This document shows, piece after piece, positions 23,537 to 31,015 of a stretch of DNA of 64,000 nucleotides; position 1 is the stretch's first letter; every line of letters starts with the position of its first letter. Source of the DNA: JAKALX01 sp964508715 (GTDB taxonomy: Bacteria; Chloroflexota; Dehalococcoidia; Tepidiformales; Tepidiformaceae); contig CAZDUX010000002.1 in NCBI GenBank assembly GCA_964508715.1, positions 186,001-250,000 on the forward strand. The letters are read 5' to 3'. A model generated the notes under the pieces. That model did not search any database, was not told the origin of the DNA, and saw only the letters and a program-made list of their open reading frames with translations. The translations under genes were made by a program, and so were the position numbers.

Positions 23537-24328
23537 TTAGCTGAAGCTCCCCACGAGGGAGCCGACGATGAGGTACCAGCCATCGACAAGGACGAAGAGA
23601 AGGATCTTGAACGGGAGGGAAACCACGACGGGCGGGAGCATCATCATGCCCATGCTGAGGAGGGCGGATGAGACCACGAGATCGATGATGAGGAAGGGCA
23701 CGAACATGACGAAGCCCATCTGGAAGGCTGTTTTGAGTTCGGAGATGGTGAAGGCAGGGATGAGGACGTAGGTAGGGACGTCGTCGCGTGTCTCGGGTTT
23801 GGCACTCCCGGAGAGCTTGAGGAAGAGACCGAGATCCTGCTCCCGGGTTTGTTTGAGCATGAAAGAACGGAGCGGTGTTTCACCGCGGTTGAACGCCTCC
23901 TGCTGGGTAATAGTGCCGTTGAGGTAGGGCTGAACTGCCTCGTTGTTGATCGTCTTGATTGCAGGAGCCATGACGAAGGCAGTGAGGAAGAGAGCGAGCC
24001 CGATGAGCACCTGGTTGGGAGGGAGCTGGGGAATGCCGATCGCGTTCCGAACGAGGGAAAGGACGACGATGATGCGAGTGAACGAGGTGACCATGACGAG
24101 GATCGCGGGTGCAAGGGAAAGCACCGTGATCAGGAGCATGATCTGGAGGGCGGCGCTGATGTTCTGGGGGTTGTTGGCGTCGACGACACCGTTCCCGCCC
24201 GCAGGCTGGCCCTGTGCGGTCGATTGCGCGGCGCAGCCGGTGAGGGCGAAAAGCGCGACCACGGCGAGGAGGACGGCAAGTATGATCCGCCGCCGTGTCC
24301 GGGTCCGTCGTGGGCTCGTCTGGGCCAC
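23537..24328 (-). CDS. fliP: Flagellar export gate protein FliP with lipoprotein-like leader
   Basis: A 263-residue gate protein. The FliP core (ISAALQIMLLITVLSLAPAILVMVTSFTRIIVVLSLVRNA) and the C-terminal half are standard. The N terminus is an Arg-rich leader and hydrophobic helix ending in LTGCAAQ, a good lipobox. FliP proteins usually have a cleaved signal peptide but not a lipid-modified Cys. GTG at 24328 was chosen because GGAG lies 6 bases upstream; an ATG six codons earlier (24346) is the alternative. It is the first gene of the 17-gene operon ending at flgL. Shared promoter-region motifs lie at 24394-24436. Confidence 0.94.
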   Translation of the reverse strand: MAQTSPRRTRTRRRIILAVLLAVVALFALTGCAAQSTAQGQPAGGNGVVDANNPQNISAALQIMLLITVLSLAPAILVMVTSFTRIIVVLSLVRNAIGIPQLPPNQVLIGLALFLTAFVMAPAIKTINNEAVQPYLNGTITQQEAFNRGETPLRSFMLKQTREQDLGLFLKLSGSAKPETRDDVPTYVLIPAFTISELKTAFQMGFVMFVPFLIIDLVVSSALLSMGMMMLPPVVVSLPFKILLFVLVDGWYLIVGSLVGSFS

Positions 24329-24390
24329 CTGCAACTCCAGCTGCATCCGATTCAGGGATGCGACCTCAGCGTAGGGAGGCGTGTGCGGGC

Positions 24391-24777
24391 TCAGTATTGG
24401 GGAAGGCCCATCAGGCCGGGCATGAATCCCTTAGGGCAGTGGCGGCTCTCCCTAAAAGCAGCAGGGAAGAACCGCAGGCCAGCGCGCGAACGTCGGGAGC
24501 AGGAAGTGCGCCACCGTCGCTGGCGCGGTTCGAACCACTCCATAGCTCCGTCACACGTGCGCCAGGCGACGTACTCATACATGCCATTGCAGCGGCAGGC
24601 GTTGAACCTGGAGCGAAGGTCGCAGGAGGCGCTGGTCGCGGCGATTTCGACGATGAGCTCGGGCGGCCGTGGAGCGAGCGATCATCCCCACGCGGGGCGG
24701 AGTGACGATCGGCACCGTACATGTAGCGGCGGGCATGCATTGGCAGCTTCGGGGGAGAGGGCCAGCGTCGTCATGGC
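24391..24777 (-). pseudogene. Decayed Uma2-family (DUF820) endonuclease remnant
   Basis: Between fliO and fliP the minus strand encodes PPELIVEIAATSAS followed, in the same frame, by DLRSRFNA, NGMYEYVAW and DGAMEWF. These match the core of Uma2-family PD-(D/E)XK proteins, where PELVVEIAxSSxSYDL, NGVxEYIVWR and DGxIDWF are usual. The catalytic Glu of VEIA is there, but the N-terminal half of the domain is missing: a TGA stands just before the conserved frame, and the short piece starting at ATG 24777 (MTTLALSPEAANA) is in another frame and does not match. The gene is therefore broken. Intact Uma2 proteins are about 190-240 residues and are abundant in Chloroflexota and Cyanobacteria. Confidence 0.68.
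24394..24436 (-). promoter_or_regulatory. Shared flagellar motif upstream of fliP
   Basis: GTATTGGGGAA at 24394-24404 also occurs at 30012-30022, before the response regulator gene. GGGGAAGGCCCAT at 24399-24411 also occurs at 28871-28883, before flbD. The dyad CCCTTAGGG at 24428-24436 recurs at 29970-29978. The GGGGAAGG block is about 55-70 bases before the fliP start. The arrangement looks like an operator or promoter shared by flagellar units. Confidence 0.5.
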
Positions 24778-24814
24778 GTTCTGCTGCTCCCCGTAGACCG
24801 GGACCAGCCGGGCT

Positions 24815-25438
24815 TCAGCGGGAGCGTTCGTCACCGATGACAGCTTCGCGGTGGTTGGTGGGGGGGATACTGCGAGCAGTGGTAGTCCGGCGAACGGACT
24901 GGAAGAGTTCGGCGGCGAAAGCCGATAGCGGCTGGTCGGCCTGCTGAGGCAGTGAATCAATGACATGCCGGGCCTCATCGTCGCTGAGTTCATTGAGGAA
25001 GGTGAGCTGCTGAGGGGTGGCGCCGATGGCGATCACGCGGTCACCGAGAGCGACGAGGTGGATGGTCCGGCCGTTGCTGATGGCGAGGGTATCGATGACC
25101 TTGAGGAACCCGGTGGTGCTTCGAGGGCCCGAGGTCTTTCGCGCCCACCAGCGCAGGCCAACGATCGAGATGGCAATGATGACGGCCACGAGGGCGAGGC
25201 GCCAGGCGAGAGAGACGAGCTGGCCACCACCGAGGCTGAATCCGGAGCCCGACGGACTTGCCGCAGCCGAAACAGTTGCCGCGGGAGTCGCAGCGTCGGT
25301 CGCGACGCGAAGCACGGGTTCGTTCGTTGCGGTTGGAGCCGAGGGTGCGAAGAGTGACACGAAGACAAGGCAGAAGACGAGAGCGCCACCGAGAATGAGC
25401 GCCCAGAGAAGCTTCTTGCGCTGTTTCGGGTCGTTCAC
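24815..25438 (-). CDS. fliO: Flagellar biosynthesis protein FliO
   Basis: A 207-residue protein with two hydrophobic segments: an N-terminal helix (11-30) and a main transmembrane helix (about 78-97, LAWRLALVAVIIAISIVGL). A FliO-type cytosolic domain follows (LKVIDTLAISNGRTIHLVALGDRVIAIGATPQQLTFLNEL). FliO helps assemble the FliP ring. The GTG start overlaps the fliN stop (GTGA). It is the last gene of the flbD-mot operon; the broken Uma2 gene follows. Confidence 0.88.
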   Translation of the reverse strand: MNDPKQRKKLLWALILGGALVFCLVFVSLFAPSAPTATNEPVLRVATDAATPAATVSAAASPSGSGFSLGGGQLVSLAWRLALVAVIIAISIVGLRWWARKTSGPRSTTGFLKVIDTLAISNGRTIHLVALGDRVIAIGATPQQLTFLNELSDDEARHVIDSLPQQADQPLSAFAAELFQSVRRTTTARSIPPTNHREAVIGDERSR

Positions 25439-26556
25439 GCGACGGACTCCTCCGCCTCCGCTCCACGACGGACGACTTCGACGATGCGGACACCGAAGTT
25501 CTCATCGACGACGACGACCTCGCCACGCGCGATGAGGCGGTCGTTCACGAGGATGTCGACGGGTTCGCCGGCGATCCGGTCGAGTTCGATGACGGAGCCG
25601 GGGCCGAGCCCGAGGATCTCTGAGACGGTGAGTTCGGTCCGGCCAAGCTCGACCGCAACATTCATCTGGAGGCCAGCGAGGAGGTCGATCCCGGCATTGC
25701 GCGCCTGCGTCGCCGGGTCGGGCAGTGGGGCGAAACGAGCGCGCTGGGCCGGAGGTTCCTCGCGCCGTGGCTGGGGCGGAGGCGGAACAGGAGCCTGCGG
25801 CCTCGGCATCGAAAAGACGGGCGCCCGTTGTACGGGTTGTTCCTCGGGCTCCTCATCGAGCAGTTCGGCCATATTGAGATCATCGGCAGTGAGCGCAAAG
25901 GAGAGAGTCTCTTCGGCTTTGCGCTCATCCGGTGACGGCGGGATGGCTGCTGCGGTGGCGGGTGCTGCCGATGGCGCGGCAGGCAGTGCGCTGGCGATGA
26001 TGTCGAGAAAGGTGCCCGGGAGGATGGCGGAGATCTCGAGAGGGGTGCCGAGGTTCGCGACGAACGTGAGGTAGAGAGCAGGCTCGTCCATGGTCTCGAG
26101 CAGCATCGGCATGCTGTTGGCGACGAGGTCGTCCATGGCGACGATGAGCCCAGAAGGGGAAGCGGAGAAGACCTGGAGATTGAGCGCCTGGATGACCTGT
26201 CCGAGCATGGTGGAGGCGACCACGATGGTCTGCTGCTCCTGGTCGCCCGGGTCATCTGCCTCGGAGTTCAGTGCTTTGGCGGCTTCTATCGTCGGCAGGG
26301 TGAGGTAGGCTGCAGCTGACTGATCCTGGTCGGTGCTGAGTTCGACGGGGACGACGAGGTGTGGAGAGGCAAACTCGCGGGTGACCTCATCGGGCATAAC
26401 GAGGCGAGCGTCCACGGCAGTTGCCTCGGGGAGTGAGCCGAGGATGGTGCGAAGAGCGCCGGCAGCCGCGGTCCAGGCATGAAGGCCAGCATCGTTGAGC
26501 GTGGCGGCCTGGGCGGAGGAGAGCAACTGGGCAAGAATTTCATGCGGGGCGGACAT
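25435..26556 (-). CDS. Flagellar switch protein FliN/FliY-like
   Basis: A 373-residue protein. The C-terminal ~75 residues are the FliN/SpoA domain (LLAGLQMNVAVELGRTELTVSEILGLGPGSVIELDRIAGEPVDILVNDRLIARGEVVVVDENFGVRIVEV), part of the C-ring that sets rotation direction. The N-terminal ~200 residues are globular and resemble in layout the CheC-like part of FliY, a CheY-P phosphatase, but I do not see the phosphatase motif clearly. A Pro/Arg-rich linker (about 245-290) connects them. No FliM is encoded in the window. Confidence 0.8.
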   Translation of the reverse strand: MSAPHEILAQLLSSAQAATLNDAGLHAWTAAAGALRTILGSLPEATAVDARLVMPDEVTREFASPHLVVPVELSTDQDQSAAAYLTLPTIEAAKALNSEADDPGDQEQQTIVVASTMLGQVIQALNLQVFSASPSGLIVAMDDLVANSMPMLLETMDEPALYLTFVANLGTPLEISAILPGTFLDIIASALPAAPSAAPATAAAIPPSPDERKAEETLSFALTADDLNMAELLDEEPEEQPVQRAPVFSMPRPQAPVPPPPQPRREEPPAQRARFAPLPDPATQARNAGIDLLAGLQMNVAVELGRTELTVSEILGLGPGSVIELDRIAGEPVDILVNDRLIARGEVVVVDENFGVRIVEVVRRGAEAEESVA

Positions 26557-26565
26557 GGCGCTGCC

Positions 26566-27054
26566 TCACTGGGTGATGAATGTTTCGAAGTAGATGTTCT
26601 GGACCCTGTGTTCCGAACCAAGCTGTTTATTTACCGCTTCGATGAGCTCGGCCTTGAGCTTGTCGCGGCCGTCAGGGGTAGCAACCTGGTCGGCCGTCTT
26701 GCCTCCTATCACCTGGATGATCGCATCCCACACCCGGGGCATCTCGGGCTTGAGGTCAGCGGCATATGCGGTGTCTTTGGCTTCGATGGCGGCACCCTTT
26801 GCACCAACGTAGGTATGCTTGGGGTCGGCGAACTCGAGGGCGATTGTCGTCTTCACGTAGTTCGGAGCCGTCGCTGGAGCCTTGAGGTTGAGGACCCGTT
26901 CTTCGAGCTTGACGGTAGGCTTGGGCGCTGCCGCGAGCTGCTCTTCGCTGTAGACAACGGGGGGCTTGGCATCCATATAGTTGGGCTTGATGTAGAACCA
27001 GAAGAGCGCGAGCACGAGGACGGCACCGCCCGCAAGCACTTTCTTGTCTTTCAT
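26566..27054 (-). CDS. fliL: Flagellar stator-associated protein FliL
   Basis: A 162-residue protein: cytosolic KDKK start, one transmembrane helix (residues 6-22), then an extracytoplasmic domain with the FliL pattern (LEERVLNLKAPATAPNYVKTTIALEF ... VQNIYFETFITQ). FliL surrounds and strengthens the MotA/MotB stator. It lies 4 bases after motB. The reading frame is open far upstream, but MKDKK at 27054 is the family start. Confidence 0.9.
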   Translation of the reverse strand: MKDKKVLAGGAVLVLALFWFYIKPNYMDAKPPVVYSEEQLAAAPKPTVKLEERVLNLKAPATAPNYVKTTIALEFADPKHTYVGAKGAAIEAKDTAYAADLKPEMPRVWDAIIQVIGGKTADQVATPDGRDKLKAELIEAVNKQLGSEHRVQNIYFETFITQ

Positions 27055-27058
27055 GTCG

Positions 27059-27829
27059 CTACCTCGTGGATGAAGAGTTGCCAACGCCGGAGAGGATGCG
27101 TTGGAGGTCTTCCTGTGTTGGATAGACGATGACGATTTCGGCACGACGGTTGAGGGCGCGGCCCTCGGTGGTGCTGTTATCGGCGACGGGACGGGTGTCG
27201 GCAAAGCCAGCGAGGGAGAGCCTCGACGGGTTGAGGCCACCCTGTTCGGCAAGGAAGCGGAGGACACGCGAGGCGCGAGCGGCCGAGAGCTCCCAGTTGG
27301 AGGCGAATTCCGAGTTAGCGATAGGGACGTTGTCGGTGTGGCCTTCGATACGAAGATTGTTCGGGATCTCCTGGAGGACCGTGGAAACCTCGCCAAGGAC
27401 GTCCTGGCTTCCGGGCTTGAGGTCGGCACTACCGGAGGCGAAGAGCAGGTTATCGGCGAGGGTGATGGTGATCGACGTCGCGTCACTCTTGACCTGGATC
27501 TTGCCATCGAGGCCTTTGCTCTCGGCGTAGCCGGTGAGCTTCGTGGAAAGGTCAATCATGGCCTTCGATTTCATCTCATTGATAGTGGGGGTAATACCGC
27601 CACCACTGCCTTCGAAGATGGGGGTGGACCCGGATTCACCACTCTTGACACCGATGTTGAATGCCTGGTCGATCGACGTGCGGACCTGCTTGAGCTTCTG
27701 GGCGTTGGGGTCGCCGGTGGCGTAAAGGACCACGAAAAGGGCGAAGAGGAGCGTCAGCATGTCGGCATAGCTGACAATCCAACGCTCGTGGTTTTCGGGT
27801 TTTTCGGCCTCCGGGGCTTTTCTGCTCAT
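27059..27829 (-). CDS. motB: Flagellar stator protein MotB
   Basis: A 256-residue protein. RWIVSYADMLTLLFALFVVLYA forms the single transmembrane helix and contains the proton-carrying Asp23. The C-terminal OmpA-like domain (LRIEGHTDNVPI, AARASRVLRFL, RRAEIVI) binds peptidoglycan. With MotA it forms the ion-driven stator. It overlaps motA by 4 bases. Confidence 0.97.
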   Translation of the reverse strand: MSRKAPEAEKPENHERWIVSYADMLTLLFALFVVLYATGDPNAQKLKQVRTSIDQAFNIGVKSGESGSTPIFEGSGGGITPTINEMKSKAMIDLSTKLTGYAESKGLDGKIQVKSDATSITITLADNLLFASGSADLKPGSQDVLGEVSTVLQEIPNNLRIEGHTDNVPIANSEFASNWELSAARASRVLRFLAEQGGLNPSRLSLAGFADTRPVADNSTTEGRALNRRAEIVIVYPTQEDLQRILSGVGNSSSTR

Positions 27830-28611
27830 GCCGCTTCCCGCATGTCTTCTTTCTTCGACCGCTCGCGTGGCTGGAGGAAGCCCTCGAGCTTCTCGCGGAC
27901 GATGCGGGGGTTATCGCCAGACTGGATGGACATGAGACCCTCGATGACGACAGCGAGGGCATGCTGCTCATTTTTCGCATTGTTCTTGAGCTTGTTGGCG
28001 AGCGGGAGCCAGAAGACATTGGCCGTGAAGACGCCATAGAAGGTGGCGACGAAGGCGGTGGCGATACCGGGGCCGATCTCGTCCGGCTGGTCGAGGTGGC
28101 CCATGACGCCCATGAGGCCCATGACGGCGCCGAGAACGCCAATGGTGGGGGCGATCCCGCCAAGGAACTCGAGAGCGGCGTAGTTGGCTTCGTGACGGTG
28201 CTTGGTGGACTCGGCCTCGATCTCCATGATCTCGCGAAGGAGTTCAGGGTCGGTGCCGTCAATCATCAGCTGGACGCCCTTGCGGGTGAACGGGTCGTGG
28301 ATCTGGCCAACATCTCCCTCGAGGGCAAGGAGGCCTTCGCGGCGTGCCTTATCGGCCATGGTGACGAAGAGGTCAACGGTGCCGGCGGAATCGTGTGCAC
28401 CGCCTCCGAAGAAGGCTTTCATGAGGAACTTGGGGAGGCCGATCATGACGGCCAGGGGCTGGGAGATCATCATGGCGCCGAAGGAGCCGACGACGACGAT
28501 CATCAGGCCAGGGATGTTGAAGAGGGCGGCCGGGTTGCCGCCTTCGATGACATTGCCACCGATGATGCCAATGACCGCAAGACCGATACCAATGACGGTT
28601 GCAAGGTCCAT
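27826..28611 (-). CDS. motA: Flagellar stator protein MotA
   Basis: A 261-residue protein with four transmembrane helices and a cytosolic loop between helices 2 and 3. Typical segments are VVVGSFGAMMISQP, LLREIMEIEAES and APTIGVLGAVMGLMGVM. It forms the MotA5B2 stator, which turns the motor using the ion gradient. It begins directly after flbD. Confidence 0.97.
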   Translation of the reverse strand: MDLATVIGIGLAVIGIIGGNVIEGGNPAALFNIPGLMIVVVGSFGAMMISQPLAVMIGLPKFLMKAFFGGGAHDSAGTVDLFVTMADKARREGLLALEGDVGQIHDPFTRKGVQLMIDGTDPELLREIMEIEAESTKHRHEANYAALEFLGGIAPTIGVLGAVMGLMGVMGHLDQPDEIGPGIATAFVATFYGVFTANVFWLPLANKLKNNAKNEQHALAVVIEGLMSIQSGDNPRIVREKLEGFLQPRERSKKEDMREAA

Positions 28612-28812
28612 CTAGCTCACCCTCCGCACAGCACCGATGCTCATACGCCGGAACTCGGCGATGCGTTCAACGATCACCGCAGGAGATTCGGCACAGACAT
28701 AGCGGTGACCGTTGGTGAGGGTGACGTGGGTGTCGTGGCTCGCCTCGAGGACCTCGATCAGGTCGGGGTTCAGGTAGAAGACGGTGCCATCGATGCGGGT
28801 GAGCTGGATCAT
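28612..28812 (-). CDS. flbD: FlbD family protein
   Basis: A 66-residue protein (MIQLTRIDGTVFYLNPDLIEVLEASHDTHVTLTNGHRYVCAES) with the complete FlbD pattern. FlbD-family (SwrD) proteins raise stator power in Bacillus and are encoded beside motA or fliL. ATG at 28812 gives the family length, but no good ribosome binding site is seen; in-frame ATGs at 28860 and 28869 would add 16 or 19 residues. It is the first gene of the stator operon. Confidence 0.88.
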   Translation of the reverse strand: MIQLTRIDGTVFYLNPDLIEVLEASHDTHVTLTNGHRYVCAESPAVIVERIAEFRRMSIGAVRRVS

Positions 28813-28870
28813 GTGGTACGCCGAATCCGAGTTGGGTTCAGCGTAGGCAGCGTGCTCCATGGCGGGCATC

Positions 28871-28883
28871 GGGGAAGGCCCAT
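28871..28883 (-). promoter_or_regulatory. GGGGAAGGCCCAT motif upstream of flbD
   Basis: A 13-base exact copy of the sequence at 24399-24411 before fliP, lying about 60 bases before the flbD start, as it does before fliP. CCCTCAG and TTCCCGGGG follow 20-35 bases further upstream. Confidence 0.5.
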
Positions 28884-29030
28884 GGTGCGCAGAGCCAAAC
28901 CCTCAGATTCCCGGGGCTGAGTACTGAGTGACGCGTCCGGAGCGGTGGGTACGCGTGTGGGGATTGCCAGCGGACGTGCGACAGCTGCGAAAGGACCCGG
29001 CTTCACGGGGTGCTACCAGCACAGCAAGAA

Positions 29031-29050
29031 GCCCGGTCGCATGACCGGGC
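29031..29050 (-). terminator. Terminator of the LuxR-type response regulator gene
   Basis: An 8-bp GC-rich stem (GCCCGGTC / GACCGGGC) with a 4-base loop, followed on the minus strand by TTCTTG, 36 bases past the stop codon. Confidence 0.8.
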
Positions 29051-29086
29051 CTCTTGTATAGCGATATGGAGCCTGGCGTCGCGGCC

Positions 29087-29887
29087 CTATGCGCCGGCGA
29101 TCGCGCCGTCCTCGCCAAAGCCGACGAGCATACGCTCGGCCTCTTCGATGCTCTCGAGACGGACGATGCCCTTGCGGATGGCGTAGCGGATAAGGTCGGT
29201 GCGGTTGCGGGCGTGGAGCTTGGCCATGATATGGGCCTTGTGTGCCTCAACGGTCTTCACGCTGATGAAGAGTTCGTTGGCGATGCCCTGGTTGGTGTAG
29301 CCTTCGGCGATGAGCTGGAGGACTTCGCGCTCGCGGCTGGTGAGAGTTTCGACACCGGAACGCTGGTCGGAGCGCTTCGCCTGATAGAGAACCTCGGCGA
29401 GGTCGAAGCCTTCGCTGAGGGCACTCGAGAAGTAACTGTTGCCTCGGTGGACCGTCTGGATAGCGAGGACGAGCTCGGACACATCCGACTTCTTGATGAT
29501 GTATCCGGAGGCGCCAGAGCGAATGGATTCGAGCAGCTGATCTTCATCGACGAAGCCGCTGAGCATGACGACGCGGGTGCCCGGATTGGAGCGGCGGATC
29601 TGGCGGGTCGCCTCGAGTCCGTTCAGGCCCGGCATGACGACATCCATGAGGACGACATCGGGGCTGTACTTCTCGACGGCAGTAACGGCTTCGCGGCCAT
29701 TTTCGACGTCGGCAACCACTTCGAGTTCAGGCTGGCTCTCGAGCAGCATCCGGAGGGCCTGCCGGATGACGGCGTGGTCATCGACAAGGAGGATGCGGAT
29801 TGGGTGCTGGGAACGGGCCTGGCCCGTGGCAGCAGATGGACCGGGGCGGGAGATAATTGGCCGTCCAGCGGATCGCGGAGAGTTCAT
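29087..29887 (-). CDS. NarL/FixJ-type response regulator
   Basis: A 266-residue regulator. The receiver domain starts near residue 29 (IRILLVDDHAVIRQAL) with phospho-acceptor Asp82 (VVLMDVVMPG) and Lys in IIKKSD. The C-terminal LuxR-type HTH is TSREREVLQLIAEGYTNQGIANELFISVKTVEAHKAHIM. The first ~28 residues are an extra Pro/Ser-rich tail. ATG at 29887 was chosen because GAGG is upstream. It is its own transcription unit at the head of the flagellar island, with CCCTTAGGG-type dyads upstream (29970-30053) that also occur before fliP. It is a candidate flagellar master regulator; no kinase is adjacent. Confidence 0.93.
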   Translation of the reverse strand: MNSPRSAGRPIISRPGPSAATGQARSQHPIRILLVDDHAVIRQALRMLLESQPELEVVADVENGREAVTAVEKYSPDVVLMDVVMPGLNGLEATRQIRRSNPGTRVVMLSGFVDEDQLLESIRSGASGYIIKKSDVSELVLAIQTVHRGNSYFSSALSEGFDLAEVLYQAKRSDQRSGVETLTSREREVLQLIAEGYTNQGIANELFISVKTVEAHKAHIMAKLHARNRTDLIRYAIRKGIVRLESIEEAERMLVGFGEDGAIAGA

Positions 29888-29969
29888 GCCTATCGCCTCG
29901 TGGCAGAATCCCCAGGGGCCACTGTGTGCTGGCTGCCGTAGCAAGGTCACTGAGAAGCCAGACGGAAAA

Positions 29970-30053
29970 CCCTTAGGGCTCCCTGTAGTCTAGGCCGATA
30001 CAACAGTGCGCGTATTGGGGAATTCCCTAGTCTCCACCGGATTTCCCCTAAGG
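29970..30053 (-). promoter_or_regulatory. Cluster of GGG/CCC dyads upstream of the response regulator gene
   Basis: CCCTTAGGG (29970-29978), GTATTGGGGAATTCCC (30012-30027) and CCCCTAAGG (30045-30053). The first and the GTATTGGGGAA part are exact copies of sequences before fliP. Such dyads resemble NarL-family sites (TACYNMT half-sites), so self-regulation by the adjacent regulator is possible. Confidence 0.45.
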
Positions 30054-30101
30054 AGGCAGCGGCGTGTCACCCAATACCACGGGGTTGGGGCCGTAGGGGT
30101 A

Positions 30102-30389
30102 TCAGATGCTGAAGAAGGCTCGCTCCACCTGACCCGGTTCGGAAACGAGGTGTATCTCACTGCGGATGGCGAGGAAGGACTGCGAGTTCGCTGCAGCTTC
30201 GGCAGCGTTTTCATCGCGATAGACGACGATCCGAGCGATCTCACCACTATCGTCGTGAGGCTTGAGGACAAAGGACTCGATGCAACCATCCTGGTCCTTC
30301 GAGAGGTCATCGAGTTTCCGCATGAGGTCTTCGAGGCGGGCTTCCTGGCCGTGGCGAGGGCGGGCGACAGAAAGGCGGATATAGGACAT
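30102..30389 (-). CDS. ABM-like (antibiotic biosynthesis monooxygenase fold) small protein
   Basis: A 95-residue protein with the dimeric ferredoxin-like pattern: IRLSVARPRHGQEARLEDLMRKL (strand-helix), DGCIESFVLKPHDDSGEIARIVVYRDE (strands) and AIRSEIHLVSEP. Such single domains act as heme- or quinone-modifying enzymes or as stress proteins, and the substrate cannot be predicted. GGAGG lies 8 bases before the ATG. It is preceded by the terminator of the zinc-ribbon gene, so it is a single-gene unit. Confidence 0.7.
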   Translation of the reverse strand: MSYIRLSVARPRHGQEARLEDLMRKLDDLSKDQDGCIESFVLKPHDDSGEIARIVVYRDENAAEAAANSQSFLAIRSEIHLVSEPGQVERAFFSI

Positions 30390-30449
30390 GGGTTGGACCT
30401 CCGTGTCGGTGAGAAGGAATGATAGTGAGGCGCCACATGGGAACGCAAA

Positions 30450-30471
30450 GGCCCTCGTTTGTACGAGGGCC
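30450..30471 (-). terminator. Terminator of the zinc-ribbon gene
   Basis: An 8-bp stem (GGCCCTCG / CGAGGGCC) with a 6-base loop, followed on the minus strand by TTTGCGTT, 27 bases past the zinc-ribbon stop codon. Confidence 0.85.
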
Positions 30472-30497
30472 GAAAAGCGTGTGAAACCGTGGCCGGT

Positions 30498-30716
30498 TCA
30501 GAGCCGAAGCTTACCGTGAGACGGCTGGCGGCGGCGCTGGCGCTGGGGCAGTGCGGCCTCTTCGGCGGCGAGGTCGACGGGCGGGCTGGTGAGGACCTCA
30601 TGAACGTAGCCGCACATGATGCAGCTACCATAGGTGCCGTGCCAGTCGCGCTCAACGATCATGGAGCCGCGGCACTTGGGGCACGAACGGGGTGGGGCTT
30701 CCTGCAAAGCCGGCAT
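30498..30716 (-). CDS. Small zinc-ribbon protein under a c-di-AMP riboswitch
   Basis: A 72-residue protein with two CxxC knuckles, CPKCRGSMIVERD and SCIMCGYVHEV, which should bind one Zn ion, and an Arg/Gln-rich basic tail (PQRQRRRQPSHGK) that could contact nucleic acid. I do not recognise a named family. It has an excellent ribosome binding site (TAGGAGGGAG). It is the first gene after a ydaO-type riboswitch at 30814-30936 and is followed directly by a terminator, so it is the sole target of that switch. Known ydaO targets are mostly cell-wall enzymes and K+/osmolyte transporters, so this target is odd. Confidence 0.8.
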   Translation of the reverse strand: MPALQEAPPRSCPKCRGSMIVERDWHGTYGSCIMCGYVHEVLTSPPVDLAAEEAALPQRQRRRQPSHGKLRL

Positions 30717-30813
30717 AGTAAGACTCTCCCTCCTAATACGAGACGTTCAAAAAGATAGGGTCCGAGGACAGAGACGAAGCCTCGAAGCGGCCTACCTGGC
30801 CGCCAGGCCTTCC

Positions 30814-30936
30814 TTCTGCCGACGGGGTTAGCTGACGGGTTCGGGCGGAAGGACGCCCTATCGGCCGGAACGGGCTTCGACCGAATTCACCCCTGCGGTG
30901 GTTCCCCCGTTGCGTCGGAGACGCATTAGGCAGCGA
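30814..30936 (-). ncRNA. c-di-AMP riboswitch (ydaO-yuaA class)
   Basis: Read on the minus strand, the conserved blocks of the ydaO class occur in order. They are GCTGCCTAATGCG (5' side of P1), GGGGGAACCACCGC, AGGGGTGAAT, CGATAGGGCG, then CGTCAGCTAACCCCGTCGGC and GGCAG closing P1. The class binds cyclic di-AMP and usually turns expression off. About 95 bases separate it from the ATG of the zinc-ribbon gene. In that stretch CGAGG/CCTCG can pair and is followed 9 bases later by TTTTT (30754-30758), a possible terminator. The promoter lies just upstream at 30986-31015. Confidence 0.92.
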
Positions 30937-30985
30937 TTGCGCGGATTACCGAGCGCGGTATGGGCAACGCGGTACCCATGGGCTG

Positions 30986-31015
30986 ACGCTAACAAGTTCG
31001 TAACAAGGGTGTCAA
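30986..31015 (-). promoter_or_regulatory. Promoter of the riboswitch/zinc-ribbon transcript
   Basis: On the minus strand TTGACA (31010-31015) is a perfect -35 hexamer, followed after 18 bases by TAGCGT (30986-30991), a TANNNT -10. The predicted transcription start falls about 40 bases before the aptamer. Confidence 0.6.
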
